A stretch of DNA of 64,000 nt from NCBI GenBank assembly GCA_021229015.1, contig CM037788.1:45404714-45468713 (forward strand), read 5' to 3'. Both the position numbers and the translations under genes were made by a program. Numbering within the stretch: the stretch's first letter is position 1; every line of letters begins with the position of its first letter. Source of the stretch: Solen grandis (Eukaryota; Mollusca; Bivalvia; Adapedonta; Solenidae). The notes under the pieces were generated by a model that was not told the DNA's origin, ran no database searches, and was given only the letters and a program-made list of their open reading frames with translations. Below, piece by piece: positions 35,895 through 47,526 of the stretch.

Positions 35895-36475
35895 TTTTAG
35901 ATTACTCTTATTGATTTTGGGGTTACTTGGTCAAAGTCACAGTGACCTCGAATGTGAAAATCGTTTTTGATCAATAACTGGAGAATGCCTAGGCCCACAT
36001 TCTTGGACACACAGTCCTCAAACTTCAAAGGGTGATTGGACATGACTAGTAGATGACCATTATTAATTTTCGGGTCACTTGGTCAAGGATCAAGGTCACA
36101 GTGACCTCGAATGTGAAACTATTTTCAATAAAAAACCGGACATCGATTAGGTCCGTATTCCTCAAACTTAAAAGTGTGATTGGTCATGACTAGTACATGA
36201 CCCCTATTGATTTTGGGGTCACGTGGTACAGAGTCAAAGTCACAGTGATCTCGAATGTGAAAATCTATTTTTGCTCAATAACTGGAGTGGGCCCAAATTG
36301 CTCAAACTTTGTTCATGACTAGTAGATGACCCCTAGAGTTACTTGGTCAAAGGTCAACGTCACAGTGACCTCGGATGTAAAAATCTTTTCCGATCAATAA
36401 CCGGAGAACACTTGGGCCCACATCCTCAACTTCATACAGTGATTTGTCAGGACTCGTAGATGACCCGTTTTCGCT
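35895..36475 (+). repeat. ~135-145-bp tandem repeat with AGGTCAcagTGACCT palindromes, about four units
   Basis: The units share 'ttggggtcacttggtcaaaggtcaaggtcacagtgacctcgaatgtgaaaat', 'tcaataactggagaa' and 'catgactagtagatgacc'. The last phrase recurs near 36042, 36185, 36318 and 36452. Unit 2 has AGGTCACAGTGACCT (36093-36107), the exact consensus of an oestrogen response element; the other units differ by one or two bases. This repeat class is familiar from bivalve genomes. Regulatory activity is not implied by the sequence alone. Confidence 0.85.
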
Positions 36476-36483
36476 TATGAAGT

Positions 36484-36511
36484 GGGGGGGGGAGGGGGGG
36501 GGGGGGGGGGG
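36484..36511. repeat. Poly-G run (27 G with one A)
   Basis: Nine Gs, one A, then eighteen Gs. It directly abuts the end of the preceding tandem repeat. Confidence 0.95.
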
Positions 36512-37169
36512 TGGTGGCTTTGGTCGTTTGACAACGCTCGTTTGGTTTTTGATATGATATTCTATTCATTTAGGCTATATTATTATATACCTATCATCAT
36601 TTATCTGTTATCAACACATATGAATACTCATTCAACTTTTTTTTTTCGATTAGTAAGTAACTGTGACAAGCGGTGAACACCCTGTTTTATCTTATTTTCT
36701 CTTTTTTAATGTTTTGATTCTGAATCCCCGATGATGCAATACCTTTATTTCCATCATTCTAAAATAGGTATCACGTATATCTAAATTCTTAGCTTGAGAT
36801 TTCTGTGTATAATTATATGAGGAAATTAACGCATAGTACATAGAATCACAAATATGAGGAAAATGTGCAAGTGCTGTAAGCATCCTCATTGCTTGACTAT
36901 ATAATAGGAAACCAGGATAATGTTGATGCAAGTTTGATTAACACCGGGAAATACACGAATGCATATCCTGGTTTTCATAAATAGCGCAATGTTAAGTACA
37001 ATGTGAGAGCTTGTCCTGTAATTATTTATCTTCTATTTGATATAATTATTGAGACTGTTTTTCATATAAAAATTGTAACTGATTCACAGGTCGCTTAGTT
37101 TCATCTCCATTAAACTTTATTTATTTTACATCGATTACGAAACAAGTTCTAACATCTTATATTAATTAC
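36512..37169. other. AT-rich stretch without a supported feature
   Basis: No gene or repeat is recognised. Confidence 0.45.
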
Positions 37170-37340
37170 TCTCGATACCTCTGATGCCAATCTTTATTGT
37201 GGGAGGAAACCCGAGAAACCCCACGTGTCTGGAAGGGCGACCACTGTACCCTCTCACGTACGTGACCAGGAATCGAATTCGGGACGCATTGGTGAGAAGC
37301 AAAGCGCGTCACCACTATGCTATTCAGGTACCATTGAGTG
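37170..37340 (-). mobile_element. tRNA-derived SINE (family C)
   Basis: On the minus strand, TAGCATAGTGGTGACGCG is a good A box and 'aattcgattcc' a near-perfect B box about 40 bases later. The body has 'gagggtacagtggtcgcccttcc' and 'gtttctcgggtttcctcccac'. It ends near AT-rich 'aattaatataag'. It is different in sequence from families A and B. Confidence 0.75.
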
Positions 37341-38283
37341 ACACGAACCTTTAAGACGATTATAATTCCCACTGAAAAAAAAGGTTGTCAAAATGTTTTT
37401 AAGACTGAGCACAATACCAGTAGAAAATATACATCATGAATCATACTGCCACCGGAACATCTACAGATATAAGATATATATGTCCCCTGGTTGTATTTAT
37501 CTCTCTACATATTCATTAGATATCCCCTAGGCGTTCAGCAAAATTTATGTATACGTATTATGTTACTTTCAATATCAAAACATTTTGAATACAATGGGTG
37601 GTATATTTAGACAGCTTTCAAACGTACGTAGTTGAAAATTTAATGAAGGATGATTTTATTCTATCAATTCTTTTTTAAAATTTTAAAATTGGTAAGTATG
37701 CTTGATAAAATTCTAGACGGTAATATTATATTTTATGAGAAATATATGTTTGTACATGAGGTCGTAAATTATTATATGTACAGTCGTATGCATTCTCTGG
37801 AAATATCCCCCCCCCCCCCCCCCAATTATTACCTTTCTTTAAGAAATAGTCTCACATGGAAATAAAACAAATATGTAAGTTTGGATTGATTGACAATCTA
37901 ATAACCAAAATTATTAAATTGTGGTTTTGAACCCTGTTTTGAACAAGAAGTCTTCATGACCTTCTAAGACGCAAAGTTCTGGTTCAACACATGAACGTCG
38001 AGAGGGATTAAAATAAGTTGCAAGAACTTGTTTCCAAATCGACGTAATATAAGTAAGTTAAAAATAATTGAGATAATGACAGAGGAATTAAAATAGTATA
38101 TATATGTGTGTGTGCTATGTAGTATGAGAAAAATCACTTTCTGTTAAGTCAAATTTGAACATCCACCCAGAATCATCGCGAAATTAAGAGTTTTTCTGTA
38201 CGGATACGTTTTGCAACGTATTATTTTTGTTTTCTTCATATTTTATACATAATCCTTGTAGGCGTATACTGCATTTAATTTAA
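37341..38283. other. AT-rich stretch with a poly-C run
   Basis: A run of 17 Cs lies at 37807-37823. Nothing else is supported. Confidence 0.5.
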
Positions 38284-38287
38284 ATGT

Positions 38288-38664
38288 TGTGACGATGCGT
38301 CGTCACAGGTATAAATACAATCTCTGACAACTGCGTCATGGAGTCGACTCTAAGGCTCAGTGGTTAAAGCATTGGACTCGCACGCCGGCGTCCGGGTTCG
38401 ATCCTGGGCCGGGTCGAGTTTGTTACATTGGTGGCAGCGGTGGGATAATGTCAACTGCCAGACCGGAGTTGCCTTACCCATATGTTTCCCAGGCCAAGTC
38501 TCGGGTCGAGACTTCTCGGAGGGGAAAGTAATGTGACGATGCGTCGTCACAGGTATAAATACAATCTCTGACAACTGCGTCAGGGAGTCGACTCTTTGGC
38601 TCAGTGGTTAGAGCATTGGACTTGCACGCCGGGTTCGATCCTGGGCCGGGTCAAGTTTGTTACA
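38288..38664 (+). mobile_element. Complete TRIM-type miniature LTR retrotransposon, copy 1
   Basis: The 5' LTR is 38288-38427 (140 bp) and the 3' LTR 38532-38664 (133 bp, lacking 7 bases after the CACGCCGG motif). Both start TGTGACG and end GTTACA. One base after the 5' LTR lies TGGTGGCAGCGGTGGGAT (38429-38446), complementary to the 3' end of animal tRNA-Leu including CCA, so it is a primer-binding site. GGAGGGGAAAGTAA (38518-38531) is the purine tract right before the 3' LTR. The target duplication ATGT (38284-38287, 38665-38668) is exact. The internal part is only 104 bp and non-coding. Each LTR carries TGGCTCAGTGG (A box) and GGTTCGATCC (B box) in tRNA-like spacing, plus the start hairpin GTGACGA/TCGTCAC. 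A bivalve element called biv-TRIM has been published; identity with it is untested. Confidence 0.93.
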
Positions 38665-38668
38665 ATGT

Positions 38669-39375
38669 ATTTCATATGTCCGCTTCCTTCACCTTGACTA
38701 CCATCATGTTTAATTTGATTAATCTTATTTCCTTCATTTGATATTAGTTCATTTCCTTCTTTATTTCCATCTTAATCCATTTCCTATATTATAAAACTAT
38801 TTTTACATCCTCTTAATGTTAATCTTCATGTAGATGATTTTGCGCGCTACCGAATTCGACTGATATAATTCAAAATTAAATTCATTTGAAGCCAAACAGA
38901 AACATTGAACACGTTTAGCATGTTGGAATGAAGTAGTTTATAAGACTTGGGACACACTAATATGGATTAGGATCCACATGCAAGGATAAGATAATTCCTT
39001 TATAAGATAAAACACCCGTATGCTGCTAATATCAAAGACAATATATTGAAATTCATAATACAGATGAAGAGAAATTTGCATTAATGGGCACACTATAAGT
39101 AGTATAGCTATAACAAATACAGCTAACCATATTGAAATTGCATTGCTACAAGTTTTAAATAATTACTAAAGAGGGAAAAGATGGGCTGTGTATTATATAC
39201 GAGGAAGCTGAATGTCAAAATCTTCAAACATACTTTGACAGAAACGAACATTTGATCGTTATCTTGTCGAAATAAACGGAACAAAAGCACATGGAAATCA
39301 ATAAAATATACCATTTGCGATAAATTTGCTTATAAAATCACAGATAATATGTATTTATTTACACAGTCGCTTAAA
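38669..39375. other. AT-rich stretch without a supported feature
   Basis: No gene or repeat is recognised. Confidence 0.45.
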
Positions 39376-39765
39376 ATATATTTCAGAGCGCTTCATAAGG
39401 GCACATTGTCAAGCAAGTGTTTTAGATCAGACAACGTTGGTCAGACAACTTTCATTATATCTATCATCAACCTTACATATTAAATTGGCGTCTTCAATTG
39501 TAAATACCATTCTAATTTAATACGCAATTTACTACACACGTGTTTAAACTTTTCTATTTCCGTGGTTGTCAAGATAAAATAATTTGTCTATTTGTAATTA
39601 GTATAGTACATGTATTTTATAAATGATATATTGTCTCTTATAAGTTCATTTAATGAATGGCCAATAACATGTCTGTGATCTGTTATATATGTTTGTTCTG
39701 TAAATATTGTAACCATGTATGTTGGATGAGGAGTAAATAAATAAATAAAAAAATAAATAAATATT
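39376..39765 (+). repeat. Possible LINE 3' end with (AAAT)n tail
   Basis: The sequence ends in 'tgttggatgaggagtaaataaataaataaa', a TAAA-repeat tail after a non-coding 3' region, the way several mollusc LINE copies end. No reverse transcriptase motif is visible here, so this is a weak call. Confidence 0.35.
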
Positions 39766-40588
39766 CTGTTTAAACAATACCTATTGGGTCAGTTTCGATG
39801 TACAATATAGAGCTTGCAAATTTTAATTGTGTTCTTACAAGCATATTGTTTTGTAGAATTGGATTTGTCCATTGATAGATTTCTATCCAAGCTATTAGTC
39901 TCTTTAACGCCTTATGATTCAGTAGATGATTGAGATACACTTTCAAACACGTTCTTATAACCCATTTAAATCTTTGGAGTTTTCTTTCTCAAATCTATTG
40001 AATAAATGTTGGGATACTGATCTTCCAGAAATAAATTCTTATCGTAAGTATGCTCCAAGTATGCTAAGATTTTTTTTTTTTTTTTTTTTACAAACCGCTA
40101 ACTGTTGATGACCTGGAGAACAAACAGAGCAAGATATGTTACCACTTTTGAAAAATACATTTTTTGATTGAAACTACCATTAAATATGTGATCAGGGAAA
40201 GATTACGAGTTTATATTGCCTCCTCAAGCTTTAAAAGTATTCTTAATTAGTAAAAAAAGGGGGACCCTGTGCCGTTTAAGTAGAAAATGCCACATAAATT
40301 CCAAATAATTCACTTTAGGAATTCGTTTAGGTTAAAAAGTGTTAAATGTCACAATGAAAAAAATGAATTTAGTGTATCCTACGAATTAATCTTGTCTGAT
40401 GCCAGAGCTTTGACCATTTTCATACTTTCAAAGTATTGGATATTTCCTTCAATATTATTCATTTTGTAATATCCTTTGTTTAAGCTTTTTTTATTATCAT
40501 TATTATTACTTTCACTATTCGGTTGATATGAAAATATACTACAGAGTTATAACAATACGAAAATAGTTTAACTGACTGAAGATCTATG
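39766..40588. other. AT-rich stretch with a T run
   Basis: A run of about 19 Ts lies near 40071-40089. Nothing else is supported. Confidence 0.45.
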
Positions 40589-40784
40589 TACTGTAAAATC
40601 ATTAGTTTTCGTTGACATTAATTTAATTGATTATATACCTAAGGGAATTTCGAGAGTACATGTATTCGTGGATCGAAGTTCTAGAAAACTCGAGGTCTAT
40701 ACAAGTTTTCATGGGAAATAATATTCGAGGATAAAACCCTCTACGATAATGAGTGTCCCACGAAAAATTAATGATTTCACAGTA
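40589..40784. mobile_element. MITE with TACTGTAAAATCATTA-type inverted ends
   Basis: The left end TACTGTAAAATCATTA and the right end, read in reverse complement as TACTGTGAAATCATTA, match at 15 of 16 bases. Both are followed by TTTTCGT-like sequence. The interior has 'catgtattcgtggat' and 'ttcgaggataaaaccctc', as in a widespread invertebrate MITE-like repeat built around 'ttcgtgg' phrases. It is 196 bp and non-coding. Confidence 0.75.
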
Positions 40785-42969
40785 TGCTTTTATTGGGTTA
40801 AGCACTGCCCTTTGCATGGGTAGCGCTATGAAAACTGAAAAACGGAAAGTTAATATTCTTAAGGAGTGGTGACGCTATTCGTAGTTCCTCAGAAATAGAA
40901 ACAAGACCCTATAAGCTAGTTTGACACCTAGTCAAGAGTATAATGTATTACATGTGTGATTTCTGACCGCAGTTCCTATAAATAAAGAAAGAAATTAAAA
41001 CATCAAAAGCATAAGAACTGGAAACGCAATTATAACGCAAAGACAATTAAATTGTATAAGTGTGGATGATAACCGCAGGAACTCATGCGCAAGAAATGCG
41101 TTATACATGAAAACCAAAAGCTTTAATAACGTACATGTTTACTCGTATAAGAAAAAGAATGCTAGCCGCAAGTCCTTCTTATTACATATACTATATATAC
41201 AATTTCACTCTAAAATGAGACATAAACTTACGTAAATCAACGAGTTCTCCCCGAACACCTTATCTACTTGCTTGTGTAAGGTTTTACTCATTGTTCAAAG
41301 GGAAATAAATATACACTTGAGATTTTTCCAAAGTCACTTACTGGTCAATTTAATTAGCGAATTATACAGGGTATTGTCAATCCTCTGGGGGAAATGGTCT
41401 TCACGAGAGGGGCGCTTTACGTAATATTATACAGACCAGTAACCTTATACATCTCATGATGTGCTGTTTGCTTGGGTTGTGAATGATTGTTTAATCAAGA
41501 AACAGGAAACATGTATTCCAAACTCTTGTGGACTATTTTGTTAATTTCAGAATACCTGTGCATCTGTCCAGTCTTCTGCTAATGATTTACGAGCGTAACG
41601 ATATATTTCCATTTTAGCATAATTTGATCCCATAACTGCAGAATCACTCTCTAATAGACCAGTCTTATTTTTCTAATGTTTTTCTGAGCTGACAATGTTG
41701 GCAGAGGACTAATTAACTTTGATCGCTGAATTATTGGCTCATTTTCTTCCCCCGCGATATCAATGAAAAAATGTTTCAGAGAGTAAATATTTTATCTCAG
41801 GGATAAGCGATTTTAAGGTACATCCATCATTACATTATAATCATGGTCTTTAAAATGCTTAAAAAGATTTCAGCAGATGCAATCATCTATGACTTGGAGT
41901 CATAGGCTCTTTTGCTCAGAATCTATAAAGGCTCGCATTTACTATAAAATTCCCACGATCATTTGATGGACCATGATCACAATACAGTGATGGATGGACA
42001 ACCTTGAGATGGGGTTGTAAAACTGGTTAAATACGGTATACTGGCGACATCATACCATTCACATCCAGAAAGGCACATATGAGTGTCTTTGTTACAAATG
42101 AGACGTCTCTCTGACTGTTTATCTCAAAGGAATTTAATGTGGTAAAAAAATAACAACCATATCAGATGACGTACTAATTTGAAACTTACCAGAACTTTGA
42201 CATTAAATCTTAAAAGGCTTCGGTGAAAGTTTGAAAATGATACATAAAAATGCCGAGTTTATTTAGTATTTCAAACTTTATGATGAATGGTGTCAAGATA
42301 ACCAGTATATGAAAGACATGTTCAATGATCGTTGTCAAGAATTTATGCGGACTGCCTGAATATCGAGATTTCAAGACTAGTTGGATTTTGATAATCTATG
42401 ACTACATAACCACGTGACGCATCATAACAAATGGAACTTTTCAGGTTAATACTCAATTACGTCAGAAAGTTTGATTGATATTGCTTGTAAAAATTGACGC
42501 TTGAGTACGAATAAACTTTTTCAATGTTCCAAGCCGTCATGTCGAAAAAACATGAATATCAGGAATATTGTATGACGTTGTTAGTTGAAATTATGCCACA
42601 TTTTTGCAAATGTTAAGGTTAGACAATCTTGCCAATGTATAGGTTAAATTTTCTAGGTATATTTTAAAGAGTATGCACCACTAACACTTACTTGCCTTGG
42701 AGGTTACGGCGCCAGAGCGCAGGGTTATATTTTAACTCCTGTAACGTGGCTGTAACATATACAATTATACAGATGATACTCTGAGATGAACTTTTGAGAA
42801 TGCATGCATAATCTGAGCGCTAAGTGGACGCAACAACATTTTCAGCTATTTGGTGAAAAAGACATGGAAAAGATTAAAAAGACGATTAGATACGTTAAGA
42901 TACACATCTGATATGAATGTCATTTATATTTTTTTCAGAAATGTTGTGCAAACTTGGTTGTAAACTGAA
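40785..42969. other. AT-rich stretch without a supported gene
   Basis: A GC-richer patch near 42690-42750 ('ttggaggttacggcgccagagcgcaggg') has no clear identity. Nothing else is recognised. Confidence 0.4.
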
Positions 42970-43010
42970 GATTAACTAGATTTCGCTTGTCTGAACAAAT
43001 GATTTTTGAC
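42970..43010 (+). repeat. Short copy of the AACTAGATTTCGTTTGTC repeat
   Basis: 'aactagatttcgcttgtctgaacaaatgattttt' resembles the sequence at about 2889-2925 that heads the second tandem block. Only this short piece is conserved. Confidence 0.5.
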
Positions 43011-44578
43011 TTTCTACTAATAGATACAAACCATTTAAGCCTAATCAGCTGAATTTTATTAATTCGCCCGCTCTGAAATCTTCTTTATTACATCTGCATT
43101 TCAAAGTTGAGAAAAGTGGTATTCTACTTGTAAGTGTATTAGTCCAAGCTGTCTTGAAATGCAGCCAGTGTATATATTGTATATATTGTTCCTTTTAGAC
43201 TGAATATGTTTTTCCTTACTTTTGATCGATATAGAAAAAAAGTTGAATTTCTAAATTCAAGTACAACATGGAGCATTGAAACATATTATTAAAGTACATT
43301 TACACTTCAATGTGACAATTATAAAAGTGATAGCAATGTTAGGACCAAGAACTATTTTCATATAATTTTTTACTTTCGATGTAACTTTCTCATATAAAGT
43401 CCAAGTCAAAAAAGACATTAAAAGGCAAAGTACAATTTATAAATTTTCAATAACACAATCTTAACATTTAAACAAATTCCAATATCTCACTTGCTTAAAA
43501 TAGCAGCAAAGTGTTTACTTGAAACAGGAAGCATAATATCCAGACATCTAGTTTCTTCAAGCAACATTACAACGCTGCAACTAGCAATGAAGCGACAAAT
43601 ATATTAATATTGAAAATTATTAAATAAAAAATGAAATTTGTATGTGGTCGTGTCCCCTAACCTTTATCATAGGGTGGTTTGTGTGTATGTGTGTGTGTGT
43701 TTTTGTTTGTTTGTTTTTTTTGTTTGTTTTTTTTAATTGGAAGTCATCATACTGTAAAGATTTGTTTTATTTGGAAAGGTGTTTGAACCACAAGGATATT
43801 TCATTACTACTTTTTGCAACCGTCAATAAGAATAGTGAGCCTTAAGCAAAATTACTAGATTGATTACCAGTGTTTTCTTGGGGTTTAACAGCTTATCCAA
43901 ACTACTTATCCTTGGAAAATTTTTGTTAAGGTTTTCTGTACCTGTCCCTACAGCACTGAATCTTCTCAACATGTTCTGATTATGCCTAATCTAGATATAT
44001 CATTATTTGACTGGTTCAGCTGCTGCCTTGTCAAGCTTCTGCAAAACAAATTTCAAAATAATTTCTAATAGTGTGTACAGTACTAATGGCTGAATCGACA
44101 TTGTTCCTGATTGATGGTATGTCATATCATTATGGAAAGCGATGTTGAATATCCCGAGTTCCAACACATGTAAGGACATCAATTAACAAAGATGTCACAC
44201 GTAAAAACGCAGTGGTGATGTGGCAATCAATTGTCTACAAATTACTTCTATTTTTTCATCCCCCAAATTGACTTCAAGAGTAACATTTTAACAACACTTT
44301 CAGTAGAAAGCTATTTGACTGATGCAACCTCAGACAACAACATAAATTATATTTTGGGGATCTCTAAATTTATCAAACCTGACAAGTACATTCAGCAAAT
44401 TTAAAACGCACCAGTTATATTTTGATGATTTTAAAACTGAATATGATAAAATATTTTCATGAAATTTCGTACAAATAATAACCCATATTTTAGATATTCA
44501 TTTTAATAGAAAACAATTTACGTATTTTACGACACTTACAAAGTTACTAGGTGAAAACAGTGAGTTCAAAAAAGTCAA
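43011..44578. other. AT-rich stretch; GT/T-rich simple sequence near 43680-43735
   Basis: No coding signal. Composition around 43260-44560 resembles untranslated mRNA sequence on the minus strand, but no exon supports that. Confidence 0.35.
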
Positions 44579-45544
44579 TTAATATCGTGTGTATGACCCA
44601 TTAGCTGCAAGACATGCTATGCAACGACGCCTCATAGACAACACAACTTCAGCAGAGCGATACTGTGAGATATTTTGCCATTCTTCTAAGGGGTCATGGC
44701 GAAGATGAGGTACTATGGCAGGTGGTGGAGTACGAGCTCTTACTTGACAACCAAGTTCATCCCAGACAATCTGAGCCATATCTGGGGAGAGGAAAGGTTA
44801 ATCCAAGCAAGTGATGTTATTTTCTTGCATAAAATGCTTGATACGTGTAGCACGATGCGCTGGGTCATTATCTTTTTGCAGTAAACATCTGCCACGAGGA
44901 TAGGACGGAGGACATCATTAATGTACGAGTATGGCTATGCAGTATCATGCCGTTGTAACACAACCAGCTGTGTTCTTTGGAACTAAATATCCCGATTCAT
45001 AAGTTGACGCTTCCTCCATCCCATCGGTTGTGTTTTAACACCCACGATTCAGAAAAAACGTTCATCGCGTGATAGGTACGAGTTCATTCGTCCGCATTAC
45101 TGACATTAATCTTAGATTCGTCAGAAAATATGACACTACCCCCATTGCCTTCGTGTTAATCATTGCATCATTGATGCCTCCTCTCCCAATTTACTTGTAC
45201 TCGTTATGTCCGTCTGTTAATGGAACACCTTTCTCAAATCTTCGACATCGTAATCCGACATTAAAGAGCATGCTTCCTACTGTATTTGGGAGACCATACC
45301 TTCCTAGCATTCTTCTAGCCGTTTATCTCCTGTGTTACATCCCATCTCCTGGTCGAAACAAGGGGTTTACCCGATCTAGGCCGGTCTCTTACTTTCCCAG
45401 TTTGCATATAACGTGCGTGCAAGCTTACAATAATTTATTTGTTAAATGGTGATAAGTGAAATTTCTTTCCACTGCCCGAACACTTATTCTGGCATGCAAC
45501 ATGCCAATAGCCTGAGAACGGGATTTGTCGTTTAGTCGTGGCAT
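44579..45544 (-). pseudogene. Tc1-like transposase relic
   Basis: The minus-strand translation starts at ATG 45544 with MPRLNDKSRSQAIGMLHARI, the usual start of mollusc/insect Tc1-type transposases. It runs in one main frame with many stops to a normal family end, SMRRRCIACLAANGSYTRY (44640-44582). Near 44900-44780 it reads DNDPAHRATRI (family: DNARPHTA) and SPDMAQIVWDELG. Where the family has NPIE before VWDELG, the last catalytic Glu cannot be seen. The length, about 320 codons, is nearly full for the family. The frame open on the plus strand over 45069-45452 is its antisense shadow. Transposition function is lost. Confidence 0.85.
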
Positions 45545-45572
45545 GGGATAAGTCGTGTCAGTCAAAATAGAA

Positions 45573-46601
45573 TTGTTTCTGGTGCCAGTAAACTTGTTTC
45601 TATTAATGATTTGTACAATGAAGTTAAATGGGAATCCTTAGAAACTAGAAGATCTAAACATAAATTAATAATGCTTTACAAAATGAAAAACAATCTAACA
45701 CCTGAGTATTTATCAAGTAAAATTCCACTTACCATTGGTCAAAATACTTCTTATGCTTTACGAAATTCTAATGATTTACAAACAATTCGTTCAAGAACAA
45801 CTATATATCATAATTCTTTTCTACCATCATCTATTAGAGATTGGAAAAACTTGCCATCTGAAATTCAAAACGCTGACTCTGTAAGATCGTTCAAATATTT
45901 ATTAAATAAAAATGTAAGTAAACCACCACCTTATTTCTATCATGGTAATAGATATTCCCAAATGTTACATACTCGCATTCGAACAAACTGTAGTGGCCTT
46001 AATTATCATTTATTTCTTCGGAACGTTGCAGATTCTCCTTTATGTGCATGTGGAATGATTGAAACATCATTCCATTTTCTTTTAGAATGCCCACGTTATA
46101 TCTTTTGTAGAAACTCAATGTTAAATGAACTACCCGAAAACACTCCTTTTGAAACTCTTCTATATGGAAATCCAAGTATGTCAACACAAGAAAACAAATC
46201 GATATTTGATTCTGTTCAAAGATTTATTATCAATAGTAAACGTTTTCATTCCTGAGCAATGAATTGCTGTGAGTGCTATTTTTTTTCTTCTTTTTTTTTC
46301 TTTTTTTCTTACGTATATATTGATCTTTAATCTAAACACCCCCCGTTTCTCTCTATCTCTCTCTCTCTCCATCTTTCTCTCTCTCTCTAAAATATATTAT
46401 GGTGATTAGTGTTTTTATGATACATTCAAATTGTGAAAAAATGATAATTTATGGTATCCACCGACAAATGTAATTAACAATAATATGGAGAAGACTTTTA
46501 TAAGCCTTGGGCTTCCAGTCTAATCCAATTCTCAACATGTATATGTTATTGTCACGTATTGTATTTACTTACTACTTTGGAGAAATAAATATGTTTAAAC
46601 T
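45573..46601 (+). mobile_element. 5'-truncated LINE fragment, probably nested in the Tc1-like relic
   Basis: It carries the intact 3' coding end of a Jockey/CR1-like ORF2. The open frame to the stop at 46253-46255 (214 codons from 45611, and open further upstream) reads RRSKHKLIMLYKMKNNLTPE, FLPSSIRDWKNLP and LHTRIRTNCSGLNYHLF. It then has CACGMIETSFHFLLECPRY, a CxC...H...C zinc-knuckle-like pattern usual at the ORF2 C-terminus. About 345 bases of 3' untranslated sequence follow. AAAATAGAA at 45564-45572 and 46602-46610 is a plausible 9-bp target duplication. The open frame is longer than in any other relic here, suggesting a younger insertion. Confidence 0.85.
46261..46390. repeat. T-rich and (TC)n simple sequence in the LINE 3' region
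   Basis: T/C-rich runs at about 46278-46309 and (TC)n at about 46348-46388. Confidence 0.85.
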
Positions 46602-46610
46602 AAAATAGAA

Positions 46611-46790
46611 ATGATGTTTCTAGTATTAAAAATCTACTGACAACATGTATCATGTAGAAATAGAACCGTTGCCCGATTTTCTCGTGTAGCTCATGCAAAG
46701 GTGGTAAAACGTGCAAAACCGAGGAAATGACTTTGCTGCTGACAAAATGTATATTCTTGGAATAGTAAGGTTACCTTGTACATAGATCAT
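46611..46790 (-). mobile_element. Probable 5' flank of the split Tc1-like element
   Basis: If the LINE was inserted at AAAATAGAA, the Tc1-like 5' untranslated part should resume here. On the minus strand the text 'ttttgcacgttttaccacctttgcatgagc' resembles leader sequence of such elements. No inverted end was recognised. Confidence 0.35.
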
Positions 46791-46904
46791 ATTTACATTT
46801 GACGGGTTTTACCTGAAATATTGAAATTCAAATAGTGTTGCTGAGTGTATGACAGAAAAAACACGAGAACTGAATGTACCGATGGAAGTGTTGCATATAG
46901 TCAA

Positions 46905-47010
46905 TATTGTTGCTGGCTTAGCGGGTGATGGGCAATGCAGTGCACCTGGAGTTAATTACAATTCTTCTTGAGTTTGATTCCAAGAAGATTACGGCATCCG
47001 GGACGAATAG
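46905..47010 (+). mobile_element. Short tRNA-related SINE-like sequence
   Basis: TGGCTTAGCGG (46914-46924) matches the A-box consensus, and GTTTGATTCC (46972-46981) is a B box with one mismatch. No tail or target duplication is defined. Confidence 0.45.
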
Positions 47011-47522
47011 TCGCCATCTTAAATGATCCCAATATGTTCAAGATACTCACACAGTGAAGTCAGTCTGAAGACTGGCTCGGGCCATTTTATAATTATGTAG
47101 TGGAACAAAAAAAAAAAACAAAAAAAAAAAATGGCATTGCTGATTTGCATAATTACCGCTTCCGATTTTACTGTACTGAAGCACTCAGCGCAACAAAATA
47201 ATTGGAAGTTTAAAGCAAGGTCATGGCCCTCACCCCGTTTCACTATGAAATAAACATAGCACTCAAGATGCTGATAGGCTGCAGGCGGCGGGTTTACCGT
47301 GAAACAAAGAGGGAGTTCAGCTAACTTATTAATATTCCAGGAAAACGAGTTGAGTTATTAGCAAAATATGACCTTTGGCTCTAATGCGTTAAACCTTGCT
47401 GAAACGCTTGGGATAATATATAGCTTTTTCATGTTAATGTTTGGGCTATGAAATTAATTACTTTGTATTACATTGGTAAGTTTTTCCAATCTCATTAAAC
47501 CTTACACATATGCAGAATAAGT
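47011..47522. other. No supported feature
   Basis: A-rich run at 47107-47130; otherwise ordinary AT-rich sequence. Confidence 0.4.
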
Positions 47523-47526
47523 CAAG

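Noticed and set aside
38350..38420. tRNA gene candidates at the A/B box pairs
   Set aside because: The units lie in LTRs or SINE heads, lack a complete acceptor stem pairing, and occur in several diverged copies; they are tRNA-like promoters, not tRNA genes.
38350..38574. Minus-strand 74-codon frame, and similar frames at 47544-48027
   Set aside because: They lie inside the TRIM elements and are not conserved between the two copies as frames.
45069..45452. 127-codon plus-strand open frame
   Set aside because: It is antisense to the Tc1-like transposase relic and has no motif of its own.
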